In this document: piece after piece, positions 34,591-43,299 of the stretch
Layout: every line of letters begins with the position of its first letter
Numbering within the stretch: the first letter of the stretch is position 1
Source: Allorhizobium undicola ORS 992 = ATCC 700741
Lineage (GTDB): Bacteria > Pseudomonadota > Alphaproteobacteria > Rhizobiales > Rhizobiaceae
DNA: 64,000 nucleotides
Assembly (NCBI RefSeq): GCF_000621665.1
Contig: NZ_JHXQ01000021.1
Location: 17,058 to 81,057, forward strand
Direction of reading: 5' to 3'
Notes under the pieces: generated by a model
Told to the model about the DNA's origin: nothing
Databases searched by the model: none
Seen by the model: the letters and a program-made list of their open reading frames with translations, nothing else
Translations under genes and position numbers: made by a program

Positions 34591-36138
34591 TCAAGCGGCA
34601 ATACCGGCCATCATCAGGCCAAGCGTCTGTTCCGTGGCATCCGCCGATTTCTCACCGACGATCCGGCCTGCAAACATCACCAGAATCCGGTCGGAAAGCG
34701 CCCGGATCTCGTCCAGCTCCACCGAAACCAGCAGCAGCGCCTTGCCTGCATCGCGCGTTTCGACAATGCGGCGGTGGATGAACTCGATGGCGCCTATATC
34801 GACGCCGCGCGTCGGCTGGCCGATCACCAGCATTTTCGGATCGCGTTCGATCTCACGCGCCACGACGATCTTCTGCTGGTTTCCGCCGGAAAAATTGGCG
34901 GTCTTCAGCCGGGCGTTCGGCGGGCGAATATCGTATTTGGCAATCTCCACCTCGGCGGCAGCACGGATCGCCGCCGGATCGAGGAAAGGCCCCCGGCCGT
35001 AGCGCGGATCGCGATGATAGCCCAGAATGGCGTTCTGGCTTTCCTCGAAGGGCAGCACGAGGCCCATATGATGGCGGTCTTCGGGAATGTGCCCCATGCC
35101 CAGACGCCGCAGCATGGCCGGATCGAGACCGGACACCTTGCACCCCTCCAGAAATATCTCTCCCGATACCGGCTTGCGGATGCCGGTAATGGCTTCCAGA
35201 AGCTCGCTCTGACCATTGCCCGCCACGCCGGCAATGCCGAGGATTTCACCGGCGCGAATATCGAAGGACACATCATCGACCATGGTCACGCCGCGAGCGT
35301 CCTTGACGGTGAGGTTGCGCACTGAGAGCAGCACTTCTCGCGGCTGGGCGGGCTTCTTGTCCACCCGCAACAGCACGCGGCGGCCAACCATCAGCTCGGC
35401 CAGCTCCTCCACGGTGGTTTCGGCGGTCTTGCGGGTGGCCACGATCTCGCCGCGCCGCATGACGGAGACCGTATCGGTAATGGCCATGATCTCGCGCAGC
35501 TTGTGGGTGATGAGAATGACCGTCTTGCCCTGATCGCGCAGGACACCGAGAATTTTGAACAGGTGATCGGCCTCGGCGGGCGTCAAAACCCCGGTTGGCT
35601 CGTCAAGAATCAGGATTTCGGCGCCGCGATAAAGGGCTTTCAGAATCTCGACACGCTGTTGCAGACCGACCGCAAGCTCCTCGATGACGGCATCGGGATC
35701 GACCTCGAGGCCGTAATCCTTCTCAAGCTGCTTCAGCGAGGCACGGGCGGCATCCGAGCCTTTGGCCAGCGATGCGCCGCCCTCGGCTCCCAGCATGATG
35801 TTTTCCAGCACGGTGAAATTTTCGACCAGCATGAAATGCTGGTGAACCATGCCGATACCCGCGGCAATCGCCGCCTGACTGTCCTTGATCGTGGCCGCTT
35901 CACCGCCAACCTTTATGACGCCCTCATCGGCCTGATAGAAGCCGTAGAGGATCGACATCAGGGTCGATTTTCCAGCCCCGTTTTCACCAATGATCCCGTG
36001 TATGGAGCCCTTGGCAACGGTGAGGTTGATGTTCTTGTTGGCGTGGACCGGACCGAATTTCTTGTCGATCCCGATCAGTTCAATCGCAGGCGCCTGAACC
36101 ACGTCATAAGCTCCAGAAAATGCGGCGGATCCGTTCAT
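34591..36138 (-). CDS. Nucleoside ABC transporter ATPase (NupO/YufO type)
   Basis: This 515-residue protein has two nucleotide-binding domains of the ribose/BMP type. The first has Walker A GENGAGKST, signature LAVGLQQRVEI and Walker B ILILDEPTGVLT. The second has a degenerate Walker A (GVAGNGQSE) but an intact signature FSGGNQQK and the following ARE helix. Such asymmetry is normal in this family. It lies downstream of the substrate-binding protein gene, with about 157 bp between them. Confidence 0.95.
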   Translation of the reverse strand: MNGSAAFSGAYDVVQAPAIELIGIDKKFGPVHANKNINLTVAKGSIHGIIGENGAGKSTLMSILYGFYQADEGVIKVGGEAATIKDSQAAIAAGIGMVHQHFMLVENFTVLENIMLGAEGGASLAKGSDAARASLKQLEKDYGLEVDPDAVIEELAVGLQQRVEILKALYRGAEILILDEPTGVLTPAEADHLFKILGVLRDQGKTVILITHKLREIMAITDTVSVMRRGEIVATRKTAETTVEELAELMVGRRVLLRVDKKPAQPREVLLSVRNLTVKDARGVTMVDDVSFDIRAGEILGIAGVAGNGQSELLEAITGIRKPVSGEIFLEGCKVSGLDPAMLRRLGMGHIPEDRHHMGLVLPFEESQNAILGYHRDPRYGRGPFLDPAAIRAAAEVEIAKYDIRPPNARLKTANFSGGNQQKIVVAREIERDPKMLVIGQPTRGVDIGAIEFIHRRIVETRDAGKALLLVSVELDEIRALSDRILVMFAGRIVGEKSADATEQTLGLMMAGIAA

Positions 36139-36295
36139 TTACGCAAAAGTGCCGCGCTCATTGAAAAGCGCATCGCATGTTTCGCAGGGCGCCACAAGAT
36201 TTGCCGCTGAAACAGGCAGCAGAAAAACTTGAACAACAAAGTGTCAGCATGAAAAAGGGCGCAGGACGACGCCGCCCTGCACCCTTTCAAACAGC

Positions 36296-37291
36296 TCAGC
36301 CCTTCGGGCAGGCGTTGTCGCTCATGTAGTCATGCACCTTGATCTTGCCGGCAATGATGTCTGCCTTTGCCTTTTCGACGGCAGCCTTCATGTCAGCGGT
36401 GATCAGGGCCTTGTTGTTGTCGTCGATTGCCGCCATGACACCTTCTTCCTTCACGCCAAGCGACTGGGTGCCGCCGGTGAACTTGCCGTTCTTCGTATCC
36501 ATGAAGGCATTATAGACGGCGAGATCCACGCGCTTGACCATGGAGGTCAGCACCGAACCCGGATGCAGATGGTTCTGGTTGGAATCGACGCCGATGGAGA
36601 ATTTCTTGTTGTCGGCAGCCGTTTGCAGGGCACCGATACCGGATGCACCGGCTGCGGCGTAGATCACGTCCGAACCCTGGTCGATCTGGTTCTTGGTGAG
36701 TTCACCGGCACGAACCGGGTCGTTCCAGGCAGCGCCCGTGGTGCCAACCATGTTCTGGAACACTTCGATCTTGGCATTGGCAGCGCGCGCGCCCTGCTCG
36801 TAGCCGCATTCGAACTTGCGGATCAGCGGAATGTCCATGCCGCCGACGAAGGAGACCTTGCCGCTCTTGGAAGCCATGCCAGCCAGAAGGCCGACGAGGT
36901 AGGACCCCTCTTCTTCCTTGAAGGTGACAGAGCGGACATTCGGCTTGTCAACGACAGAATCCACGATCACGAACTTGGTATCGGGAAACTCGCCAGCCAC
37001 CTTTTCCATCGCCGAAGTCCAGGCGAAGGAAACGGCGACAACCGGGTTATAGCCGCGCGAGGCGAAGTTGCGGATGGCCTGCTCGCCCTGCGTATCGCTG
37101 GTCGGCTCGAAGTCCCGGAACTTGATGCCGGTTTCCTTGGAGAACTTCTCCGCGCCATTGGCGGCTGCTTCATTGAAGGATTTGTCGAACTTGCCGCCGG
37201 TGCCATAAACCAGGGCGGGCTGTAGATCGGCAGCAAGCGCCGAACCCGACATGGCGACCATGGCAAAAAGCGAAATAAGGGATTTCTTCAT
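36296..37291 (-). CDS. BMP-family nucleoside-binding protein
   Basis: This 331-residue periplasmic protein has a signal peptide (MKKSLISLFAMVAMSGSALA, cleavage after about residue 20) with no lipobox Cys. The body is a PnrA/Med/BMP fold: LVYGTGGKFDKSFNEAAANG, FVGGMDIPLIRKFECGYEQG, and VIYAAAGASGIGAL. PnrA-type proteins bind purine and pyrimidine nucleosides. It is the first gene of the nucleoside operon. The long gap to the ATPase gene may allow higher expression of the binding protein. Confidence 0.93.
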   Translation of the reverse strand: MKKSLISLFAMVAMSGSALAADLQPALVYGTGGKFDKSFNEAAANGAEKFSKETGIKFRDFEPTSDTQGEQAIRNFASRGYNPVVAVSFAWTSAMEKVAGEFPDTKFVIVDSVVDKPNVRSVTFKEEEGSYLVGLLAGMASKSGKVSFVGGMDIPLIRKFECGYEQGARAANAKIEVFQNMVGTTGAAWNDPVRAGELTKNQIDQGSDVIYAAAGASGIGALQTAADNKKFSIGVDSNQNHLHPGSVLTSMVKRVDLAVYNAFMDTKNGKFTGGTQSLGVKEEGVMAAIDDNNKALITADMKAAVEKAKADIIAGKIKVHDYMSDNACPKG

Positions 37292-37454
37292 TGTGCAGCC
37301 CTAGTGTTGCTATTGATGTTTCCAGCACCGGAAGGCCGCTTTGCCGCGTCCATCCATGCGCCTGCCCCCTCTCAAGGATCTGGCTGGCGCGCATCCTTGC
37401 ACGGCTTTTCGAAAAATTCACCAGATTTTTTTCAACTGGTAAACAATAGCAAGC

Positions 37455-37478
37455 TGCATAATCTCCAAAAATTATGCA
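37455..37478. promoter_or_regulatory. Candidate operator of the nucleoside operon
   Basis: TGCATAAT (37455-37462) and ATTATGCA (37471-37478) are perfect inverted repeats with an 8-bp spacer, 164 bp upstream of the first gene of the nucleoside operon. The regulator is unknown; a DeoR, LacI or GntR protein encoded elsewhere is possible. Confidence 0.5.
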
Positions 37479-37496
37479 AAGCGCAGAAAATAAATG

Positions 37497-37533
37497 GAAG
37501 CAGGATTCCATTTTAAAAACAGAATCTTGCTTC
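37497..37533 (-). terminator. Possible msrA terminator hairpin
   Basis: GAAGCAAGATTC and GAATCCTGCTTC (minus-strand reading, one mismatch in 12 bp) form a stem with a 13-nt loop, followed by CATTTATTTT. It is 80 bp after the msrA stop codon. Confidence 0.5.
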
Positions 37534-37612
37534 CTACTTGCAAAATATCATCGTGATCTTTCCAGGCTCGCGCCAAAAAATCAGGCGCAAGTCTGGCGGC
37601 CAAGCTCAAACG

Positions 37613-38263
37613 CTAGGCAATCGGGCAGGCAACGCCGGTGCCGCGCAATCCACAATATCCATTCGGATTTTTGGCAAGATATTGCTGATGATACTCTTCT
37701 GCGTAGAAGAATGGGCCAGCATGAGCAATTTCGGTTGTAATCGCAGCCTTCCGTCCCGCTGCGACCAGGGCCTGCTGGAAGGTGTCACGCATGGATTCGG
37801 CCTTTTTCACATCGGCCTCCGCGTCAGCATAAATGGCCGAGCGGTAGGTCGTGCCAATATCGTTGCCCTGCCTCATGCCCTGTGTCGGGTCATGCGCTTC
37901 GAAAAAAACCTTGAGCAGATGGTCGAGGCCGACCACATTCGGATCATACACGACCTTGACGACCTCCGTATGGCCGGTCAGGCCCGTACAGGTCTCCTCA
38001 TAGGTCGGATTGGGCGTAATGCCGCCCTGGTAGCCAGCCGCCGTGACCCAGACGCCGGGAATATTCCAAAGCAACCGTTCAGCGCCCCAGAAACACCCCA
38101 TGCCGAGATAGATGACCTTCATGCCCTCGGGATAAGGGCCTTTCAACGGCCGCCCCGATACATGATGATATTGCGCCGTCTCAAGCGGCTGCGGCCGTCC
38201 GGGCAAAGCCGTATCCACGGTTGGCATGATGGTCTTTTTGCCGAACAATCTGTCGAGTAGCAT
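37613..38263 (-). CDS. msrA: Peptide-methionine (S)-S-oxide reductase MsrA
   Basis: MsrA reduces the S-epimer of methionine sulfoxide in proteins. The 216-residue protein has the catalytic Cys in [13 protein letters not shown] (near residue 57), [20 protein letters not shown], and [20 protein letters not shown]. The C-terminus has Cys in [12 protein letters not shown] that may act as resolving residues. The ATG at 38263 has an AAAGGAG ribosome site. It is a single-gene unit by spacing. Confidence 0.96.
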   Translation of the reverse strand: MLLDRLFGKKTIMPTVDTALPGRPQPLETAQYHHVSGRPLKGPYPEGMKVIYLGMGCFWGAERLLWNIPGVWVTAAGYQGGITPNPTYEETCTGLTGHTEVVKVVYDPNVVGLDHLLKVFFEAHDPTQGMRQGNDIGTTYRSAIYADAEADVKKAESMRDTFQQALVAAGRKAAITTEIAHAGPFFYAEEYHQQYLAKNPNGYCGLRGTGVACPIA

Positions 38264-38356
38264 GTCGAACTCCTTTCAACAGCGCCGCCCTGGCAAAAGC
38301 CATCGCGACTGACGTGGTCGAACCCTTTTCACCATTTTGCCGGATAAAGACGGACT

Positions 38357-38677
38357 TCAGGCCGCAAATCGGCCAGCCGGGGCCTGTCGTCTATAACCCA
38401 TCATCCACAGCATGAGCGAAAGCCCGAGCAAAACGGCAAAGCCGGGCTGGTGCAGAATGGCAATTTCCAGCGCTTCCCAGCTCTGGCGTCCGAGATAGGT
38501 CTCGCAGAGATCACGCATCCGCGTGAGGCTCGATGGATCTGCCGAGATCCACAGACTTTGAAAATCCGTCGTGACGATCGCGGATGACGCCACCGATTCA
38601 ATCGCGTCCACCGTGGCCGCGATCACCGCCAGTACCAGCGCAACGAAACTGATGAAACGCAAGAAGAAGCGCACCAC
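38357..38677 (-). CDS. Hypothetical two-pass membrane protein
   Basis: I do not recognise this 106-residue protein. It has an N-terminal hydrophobic helix ([20 protein letters not shown]), a soluble middle of about 45 residues ([20 protein letters not shown]) and a second helix near the C-terminus ([19 protein letters not shown]). The most likely start is one of two adjacent GTG codons at 38677/38674, with GGGAG upstream; a longer GTG reading begins at 38707. It lies alone between msrA and the tRNA gene. Confidence 0.65.
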   Translation of the reverse strand: MVRFFLRFISFVALVLAVIAATVDAIESVASSAIVTTDFQSLWISADPSSLTRMRDLCETYLGRQSWEALEIAILHQPGFAVLLGLSLMLWMMGYRRQAPAGRFAA

Positions 38678-38970
38678 ACCCGACTCCCGCCCGAGGGAAA
38701 ATAACACACTGCTTTTCGCCTGCTATCACGGCCCACCCTCGGCATTGCAGTTTTCCCGCTCGAGGTGTTGACCGCCTCCGCCCGCCCATACCGCGTCTCG
38801 GGCTCTGATCCAGGACCATGATATGGGGCCACTCCCCCGGCATCGGCAATAGGGATGGACGAAAAGTTTGGATGGCCTGCAAAAAACTTTCATAATCGCC
38901 TTGCGCCCGGACGAATCCTTGGTATATGTCCCGCCCACCAGCCGGGGCGAAACTGCCCGCAGGCCTGGAC

Positions 38971-39060
38971 GGACAGGTGGCCGAGTGGTTTAAGGCGCAC
39001 GCCTGGAACGCGTGTGTACGTGAAAGCGTACCGAGGGTTCGAATCCCTCCCTGTCCGCCA
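38971..39060 (+). tRNA. tRNA-Ser (anticodon GGA)
   Basis: The 90-nt sequence folds as a class II tRNA. The acceptor arms GGACAGG and CCTGTCC pair, the anticodon loop CTGGAAC carries GGA in a CACGC/GCGTG stem, there is a long variable arm, and the T arm GAGGGTTCGAATCCCTC is intact. The CCA end is encoded (39058-39060). It reads UCC and UCU serine codons. Confidence 0.97.
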
Positions 39061-39073
39061 TTTCTCTCTGAAT

Positions 39074-40465
39074 TCAGGTAGATAGCAATCGTTTCAGCAC
39101 ATCGTAGATGCGTTGATCGGCCATATGCGCGACGTTGAAGCGCAGGAAGCGGGTTGCGGTCTGGTGGACGCTGAAAATGTTTCCGGGCGCCAGAAGAATA
39201 TTGGCCTCCATCGCTGAACGGGCGATCCGGGCGGCGTCCTGCCCTTCCGGCAGCCGGCACCAGAGATAGAAGCCACCGCGTGGCACCAGCCATGGCGTGA
39301 CATCGAGAGCGCTCAGCTTTTCCGCCACCTTTTCCCGCAGGCGCATCAGGCGGGTACGGGTCAGTTCCATATGCTTGCGATAGCTGCCACCTGTCAAAAC
39401 CGCGGTGATGGCTTCGGCAGCGAGCGGATGATAACCACAGAAGCTGGTGGCGATCTGCAAATCCACCAGCGCCTCTATCATCTCTGGCCGCGCCGCGATG
39501 TAGCCACAGCGCAGCGATGCTGACAGCGTTTTGGAAAAACTGCCGATCCTCACTACATGTTCCAGCCCGTCCAGCACCGCAAGCCGGGGCGAATGAGCAG
39601 GCTCCAGATCGGCAAAAATGTCATCCTCGACAACCGTCACGGAATGGGCGGCAGCAAGCGTCAGCACCCGGTGGGCCGTGGCGGGCGACATTGTTGCGCC
39701 AGTCGGATTATGGAGCGCCGAATTGGTGAGATAGAGGCGGGGTTTGTGGGTGGCCATCGCGCACTCCATCGCCGTGATGTCCGGGCCAGAGGGCGTATAG
39801 GGCACGCCCGCCACCTCGACATTCAAAGCGCGAAACAGGGCGCGGAAGTTGAAGTAGCACGGATCATCCACCAGCACCCTGTCACCGGGCTTGAGCAGCA
39901 GGCGGCAAACGAGATCCAGCGCCTGCGTGCCGCTCCCTGCCAGCAGCACCTGATCGAGAGAGGCCGCCAGGCCCTCCTCCGCAAAACGCCCAAGCAGCAC
40001 CCGCCTGAGGCCGAGTGGCCCCCGAACGGCACCGTAATCGGCCAGCATGGCATCGCTGCTGCGGCCAAGGCCGCGCAATGCCTTGCGAAAGGCGTCATTT
40101 GGCATCCAGTCTGCCGGAAGCCAGCCGCAACCGGGCTTCAGGGTCGAAGGGTCGCTGGCCAACGCCTGCCGCGATACCCAGAAGGGATCCACATCCCGAC
40201 TGGCCGTTTCCACCCGCTCCGAAAGCGCAAGCGGCCGGGCGGCGCCGCCAGCCACGAAGAAACCAGCCCCCCGCCTTGCGCGAATGGCGCCCTCAGCCGC
40301 CAACCGGTCATAGGCTTCCGCCACGGTGGACGGCGAGACACCCATGTTTTCCGCCATATGCCGGATGGATGGCAGACGCTCATCCACACCCAGCGCACCA
40401 CTGAGGATCTTGCGGCGTACAGCCTCCATCACCGTCTGGGTTCGGGAACGTGCGTGAGAGGTCAT
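39074..40465 (-). CDS. MocR-type regulator (GntR helix-turn-helix plus aminotransferase domain)
   Basis: This 463-residue protein fuses an N-terminal GntR winged helix ([20 protein letters not shown], about residues 34-53) to a fold-type I PLP-dependent aminotransferase domain. The PLP-binding Lys is in [15 protein letters not shown], and [14 protein letters not shown] and [11 protein letters not shown] match cofactor contacts. MocR proteins sense PLP or an amino compound and usually control the divergent neighbour, here an EamA exporter. I prefer the ATG at 40465; the ATG at 40504 lies inside a dyad that looks like the regulator's own operator. Confidence 0.92.
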   Translation of the reverse strand: MTSHARSRTQTVMEAVRRKILSGALGVDERLPSIRHMAENMGVSPSTVAEAYDRLAAEGAIRARRGAGFFVAGGAARPLALSERVETASRDVDPFWVSRQALASDPSTLKPGCGWLPADWMPNDAFRKALRGLGRSSDAMLADYGAVRGPLGLRRVLLGRFAEEGLAASLDQVLLAGSGTQALDLVCRLLLKPGDRVLVDDPCYFNFRALFRALNVEVAGVPYTPSGPDITAMECAMATHKPRLYLTNSALHNPTGATMSPATAHRVLTLAAAHSVTVVEDDIFADLEPAHSPRLAVLDGLEHVVRIGSFSKTLSASLRCGYIAARPEMIEALVDLQIATSFCGYHPLAAEAITAVLTGGSYRKHMELTRTRLMRLREKVAEKLSALDVTPWLVPRGGFYLWCRLPEGQDAARIARSAMEANILLAPGNIFSVHQTATRFLRFNVAHMADQRIYDVLKRLLST

Positions 40466-40482
40466 GAGGGACGTCCATGAAA

Positions 40483-40526
40483 CTGTATGGTTATACTTTA
40501 CCATACAGTACAGCTAAATTGTATGG
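40483..40526. promoter_or_regulatory. Candidate MocR operator: dyad plus extra half-site
   Basis: CTGTATGG (40483-40490) and CCATACAG (40501-40508) are perfect inverted repeats with a 10-bp spacer. A third half-site TGTATGG (40520-40526) repeats the first directly, 36 bp away. MocR proteins typically bind such direct and inverted repeats in the divergent promoter. Confidence 0.65.
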
Positions 40527-40605
40527 TTTTGTCTCTGTCTTGTGCGGCAGGCCGGTCGTAAAGGCAAGGGCATGACACCATCAATGGCCTGCTTTGATTT
40601 TCGAT

Positions 40606-40711
40606 ACAACGCCGTGCGTTTTATCAAACGCACAAAGGACGCTGTAACACTTTAAATTTACTGCATAATTTTCACCTTAAATCGATTCCGATTTAAGGAA
40701 TTATGCAGTAG
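40606..40711. repeat. D-module palindromic repeat (Bru-RS-like), full copy
   Basis: The segment running from CAACGCCGTGCGTTTTATC to ATTATGCAGTAG is present in inverse orientation at 54825-54934 with only a few differences, and shares parts with 13393-13440 and 44422-44464. It contains nested dyads such as TAAATCGATTCCGATTTA and the TGCATAATT/AATTATGCA arms. It lies between the MocR operator and the EamA gene. Confidence 0.8.
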
Positions 40712-40743
40712 ATCCTGGAAAGCGGCAGAGGGAGGAAACAATC

Positions 40744-41604
40744 ATGCAAAGCAAGACATCCGGCCTTGGAAGCGGCCTTCTCGGTGTTTTCATTTTCAGC
40801 GGCTCATTACCCGCCACGCGGGTTGCCGTTGCCGATTTCAGCCCATTGTTCCTGACGGCGGCGCGGGCGTCCATTGCAGCCAGCCTTGCGGGCTTGCTCT
40901 TGCTGCTGCTGCGTCAACAGCGCCCTTCGCTGCGGGATTTCCGGGCGCTCACCATCGTCGCCCTCGGCGTGGTGCTGGGCTTTCCCTTGTTGACGGGGCT
41001 TGCCCTTCAGCACATGTCATCGGCGCAATCCGTGGTCTTTATCGGGCTTTTGCCGCTGGCAACGGCGCTTTTTGCCGTAATCCGCGCGGGGGAAAGACCA
41101 AAGCCCGCCTTCTGGATGTTTTCCGTCCTCGGCGCCCTGACGGTCGCCGGTTTTGCCTTTTCGCAAAGCGGCAGTGGCTCCGGCCTCGGCAACGGGCTGA
41201 TGATTGCGGCCATCATCGTTTGCGGCCTTGGCTATGCCGAAGGCGCTTCGCTATCGCGTCGTCTTGGTGGCTGGCAGGTCATCTCCTGGGCGCTGCTGAT
41301 CGCCTCGCCGATCATGCTGGCGATTGCAGTGGTAAATCCGCCCGCGCAATGGGGCGCAATCAGCCTCGATGCCTGGCTTGGCCTTGGCTATGTCTCGGTC
41401 TTCAGCATGTTGATCGGTTTTATTTTCTGGTATCGCGGCCTTGCCCTTGGCGGCGTGGCCAGCATTGGCCAGTTGCAACTGCTTCAGCCCTTCCTCGGAC
41501 TTCTCTTGGCGGGACTTGTACTGCATGAAGCGGTGGCGTGGCCAATGGTCGCGGCCACTGCCATCGTGGTCGCCTGCGTGGCTGGCGCACGCCGGTTTGC
41601 ATAA
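40744..41604 (+). CDS. EamA/DMT-family exporter
   Basis: This 286-residue membrane protein has about 10 helices in two EamA repeats, beginning LGSGLLGVFIFSGSLPATRV and LIGFIFWYRGLALGGVASIG in the second half. DMT exporters of this type move amino acids or metabolites out. The ATG at 40744 has a strong GGGAGGAAAC ribosome site. It is divergent from the MocR regulator, which probably controls it. Confidence 0.9.
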   Translation: MQSKTSGLGSGLLGVFIFSGSLPATRVAVADFSPLFLTAARASIAASLAGLLLLLLRQQRPSLRDFRALTIVALGVVLGFPLLTGLALQHMSSAQSVVFIGLLPLATALFAVIRAGERPKPAFWMFSVLGALTVAGFAFSQSGSGSGLGNGLMIAAIIVCGLGYAEGASLSRRLGGWQVISWALLIASPIMLAIAVVNPPAQWGAISLDAWLGLGYVSVFSMLIGFIFWYRGLALGGVASIGQLQLLQPFLGLLLAGLVLHEAVAWPMVAATAIVVACVAGARRFA

Positions 41605-41654
41605 CCGTGCATGGCGCTCTCTTCGCAAATCCGGGCAGGCGGCCTGTCGAAGGC

Positions 41655-42689
41655 TCAGCGCCGCCAGCGCCTGCCATCATGGCTGACACCATAGCTGGCG
41701 GGCGTGCGAGCATAGGCTGCAAGACCGGCAAGAGCCGCCTGGGGATGGGTGACGACGAAGGTGGGAATGGTCTTCATCAGTGCGGAATGCGGCGCCTTGT
41801 CTTCGAAAGCGGCGCGGAAGGCAGGCAGCTTCAGCGCAGGAATGATCTTCTGCGAGATTCCCCCAGAGAGAAACACCCCGCCGCGCGCCATGAAGATCAA
41901 CGCCAGATCGCCCGCCAACCGGCCGAGATACGTGGCCAGCAGCTCGAGCGTTTCCACGCAAACCGGATCGGAGCCGCTCAGGCCATGGGCGGTAATGTCC
42001 GCCGGATCCGACCATTCGGGACTCTTGCCATCCGCCACGCAGATGGCCTTGTAAAGATGCACGATGCCGCGTCCGCAGATGATCTGCTCGCCGGAAATCC
42101 GCCCCTCGATGGTTTCGATATGGGGGAAGATTTCGTAGTCTCGCTTGCTGCGCGGCCCGATATCCACGTGGCCGCCCTCACCGGGAACGGGAATCCAGAT
42201 ATGCTGGGAATAAACGAGGCCGCCCACGCCAAGGCCCGTACCGGGGCCAAGAACCACCCGCGAGCCAAGCGTGGTCTGGGAAAGCTCTCCGATTGCCTCA
42301 CGGTCGTTTTCGGCAAGCGAAGCGGCAGCCAATGCCTGCGCCTCGAAATCATTGACGACGAGAACATCCTCGAAACCGAGCTGCTCGATCATGCCCTTCG
42401 GGCGGATGACCCAATCGCAATTGGTCAGCGGAATTTCATCGCTCTTGATCGGCCCCGCCACGGCCAGAATGGCCGAGCGCGGCTGAACCGAGCTCTTGTC
42501 GAGAATGCACTCCTGAATGGCCTGATCGATCGTTTCGAAATCCGCCGTTCGAACAGTGGGAAACTCCCTTGGCGCGGCGTAAACATCGGTCAGGATCCAG
42601 AATCGCGCATTGGTGCCGCCAATGTCGCCGATCAGGACCGGAAAGGGAATATGCTCGTTTTCAAGATGTTTGGCCATTGGAACGTCCAT
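41655..42689 (-). CDS. glk: Glucokinase
   Basis: Glk phosphorylates glucose with ATP at C6. The 344-residue protein belongs to the bacterial glucokinase family: [13 protein letters not shown] (ATP phosphate-binding, about residues 19-31), a VVNDFEAQA segment with the catalytic Asp, and [16 protein letters not shown] later zinc-free architecture distinguishes it from ROK kinases. The start at 42689 gives a typical length; an internal ATG at 42677 is possible. Confidence 0.95.
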   Translation of the reverse strand: MDVPMAKHLENEHIPFPVLIGDIGGTNARFWILTDVYAAPREFPTVRTADFETIDQAIQECILDKSSVQPRSAILAVAGPIKSDEIPLTNCDWVIRPKGMIEQLGFEDVLVVNDFEAQALAAASLAENDREAIGELSQTTLGSRVVLGPGTGLGVGGLVYSQHIWIPVPGEGGHVDIGPRSKRDYEIFPHIETIEGRISGEQIICGRGIVHLYKAICVADGKSPEWSDPADITAHGLSGSDPVCVETLELLATYLGRLAGDLALIFMARGGVFLSGGISQKIIPALKLPAFRAAFEDKAPHSALMKTIPTFVVTHPQAALAGLAAYARTPASYGVSHDGRRWRR

Positions 42690-42811
42690 CTGGGGCAGTT
42701 TCCGTCAAAGTCCAGCGGCTTTTCGGGAAAATTCGCTGTAGCTTGTGGGCGGCCCAGGCAAAGGCAAAGCCGCTCCGGTTTCTGGTTGGCGCAGAAGGCA
42801 GACAGAACCAC

Positions 42812-43189
42812 CTATCCGATTGCAGGCAGAAGGGTATCCGCCGTCGCCCGGTTCAATGCCATTGGCGTATCATAAAGGATGGCAAGACGCATCAGCGCCT
42901 TCACGTCCACGTCATGCGGCATGGGGGTCAGCGGATCGACGAAGAAGATCAGCATGGCCACCTTTTCCTCGGCAATCATGGCGCCGATCTGCTGATCGCC
43001 GCCCAATGGACCGCTTTTCATCAAGGTGACATCGAGGCCGGGGCAAGCCTGAAGCACTCTGCCGCCCGTGGTGCCGGTGGCAACGATTTTCCAACCGGCA
43101 AGCAGGCCTTGATGGCGGCTGGCAAATGCGGCCATCTCGTCCTTCATCTTGTCATGGGCGATCAACGCAATCGTCCGACGCTCCACCAT
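42812..43189 (-). CDS. mgsA: Methylglyoxal synthase
   Basis: MgsA converts dihydroxyacetone phosphate to methylglyoxal and phosphate, a bypass of lower glycolysis. The 125-residue protein has [13 protein letters not shown] near the N-terminus, the phosphate site GTTGGRVL, the catalytic Asp in [16 protein letters not shown] and the active-site His in [13 protein letters not shown]. The ATG at 43189 has a GGAGGCCGGAG ribosome site. It is followed by glk on the same strand (122 bp), both acting on glucose metabolism. Confidence 0.95.
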   Translation of the reverse strand: MVERRTIALIAHDKMKDEMAAFASRHQGLLAGWKIVATGTTGGRVLQACPGLDVTLMKSGPLGGDQQIGAMIAEEKVAMLIFFVDPLTPMPHDVDVKALMRLAILYDTPMALNRATADTLLPAIG

Positions 43190-43244
43190 CTCCGGCCTCC
43201 AACGCTCCCGCACATTCCAGCGATCGTCCACGTCAGCGGAACGC

Positions 43245-43267
43245 GGAATTCAATCGATTTGAATTCC
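43245..43267. promoter_or_regulatory. Candidate operator upstream of mgsA
   Basis: GGAATTCAA (43245-43253) and TTGAATTCC (43259-43267) form a perfect 9-bp dyad with a 5-bp spacer, 55 bp upstream of the mgsA start and 33 bp after the mepA stop. No poly-T follows, so an operator or stalled-transcript hairpin is more likely than a terminator. Confidence 0.5.
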
Positions 43268-43299
43268 TTCTACACAGGCGCGGCCCAAATGAAAAGCCG

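Larger units (their letters stand above)
37292..37612. other. 321-bp control region of the nucleoside operon
   Basis: No gene is seen here. The AT-rich half nearer msrA holds a perfect 8-bp dyad (37455-37478) and a hairpin that may terminate msrA (37497-37533). The operon promoter should lie between these and the binding-protein gene at 37291. Confidence 0.6.

Noticed and set aside
30124..34781. Very long open frames on the plus strand (687 and 896 codons)
   Set aside because: They lie antisense to deoA, deoC, the phosphorylase, cdd and the permease genes, all of which have clear family motifs. The frames are open because of high GC codon bias.
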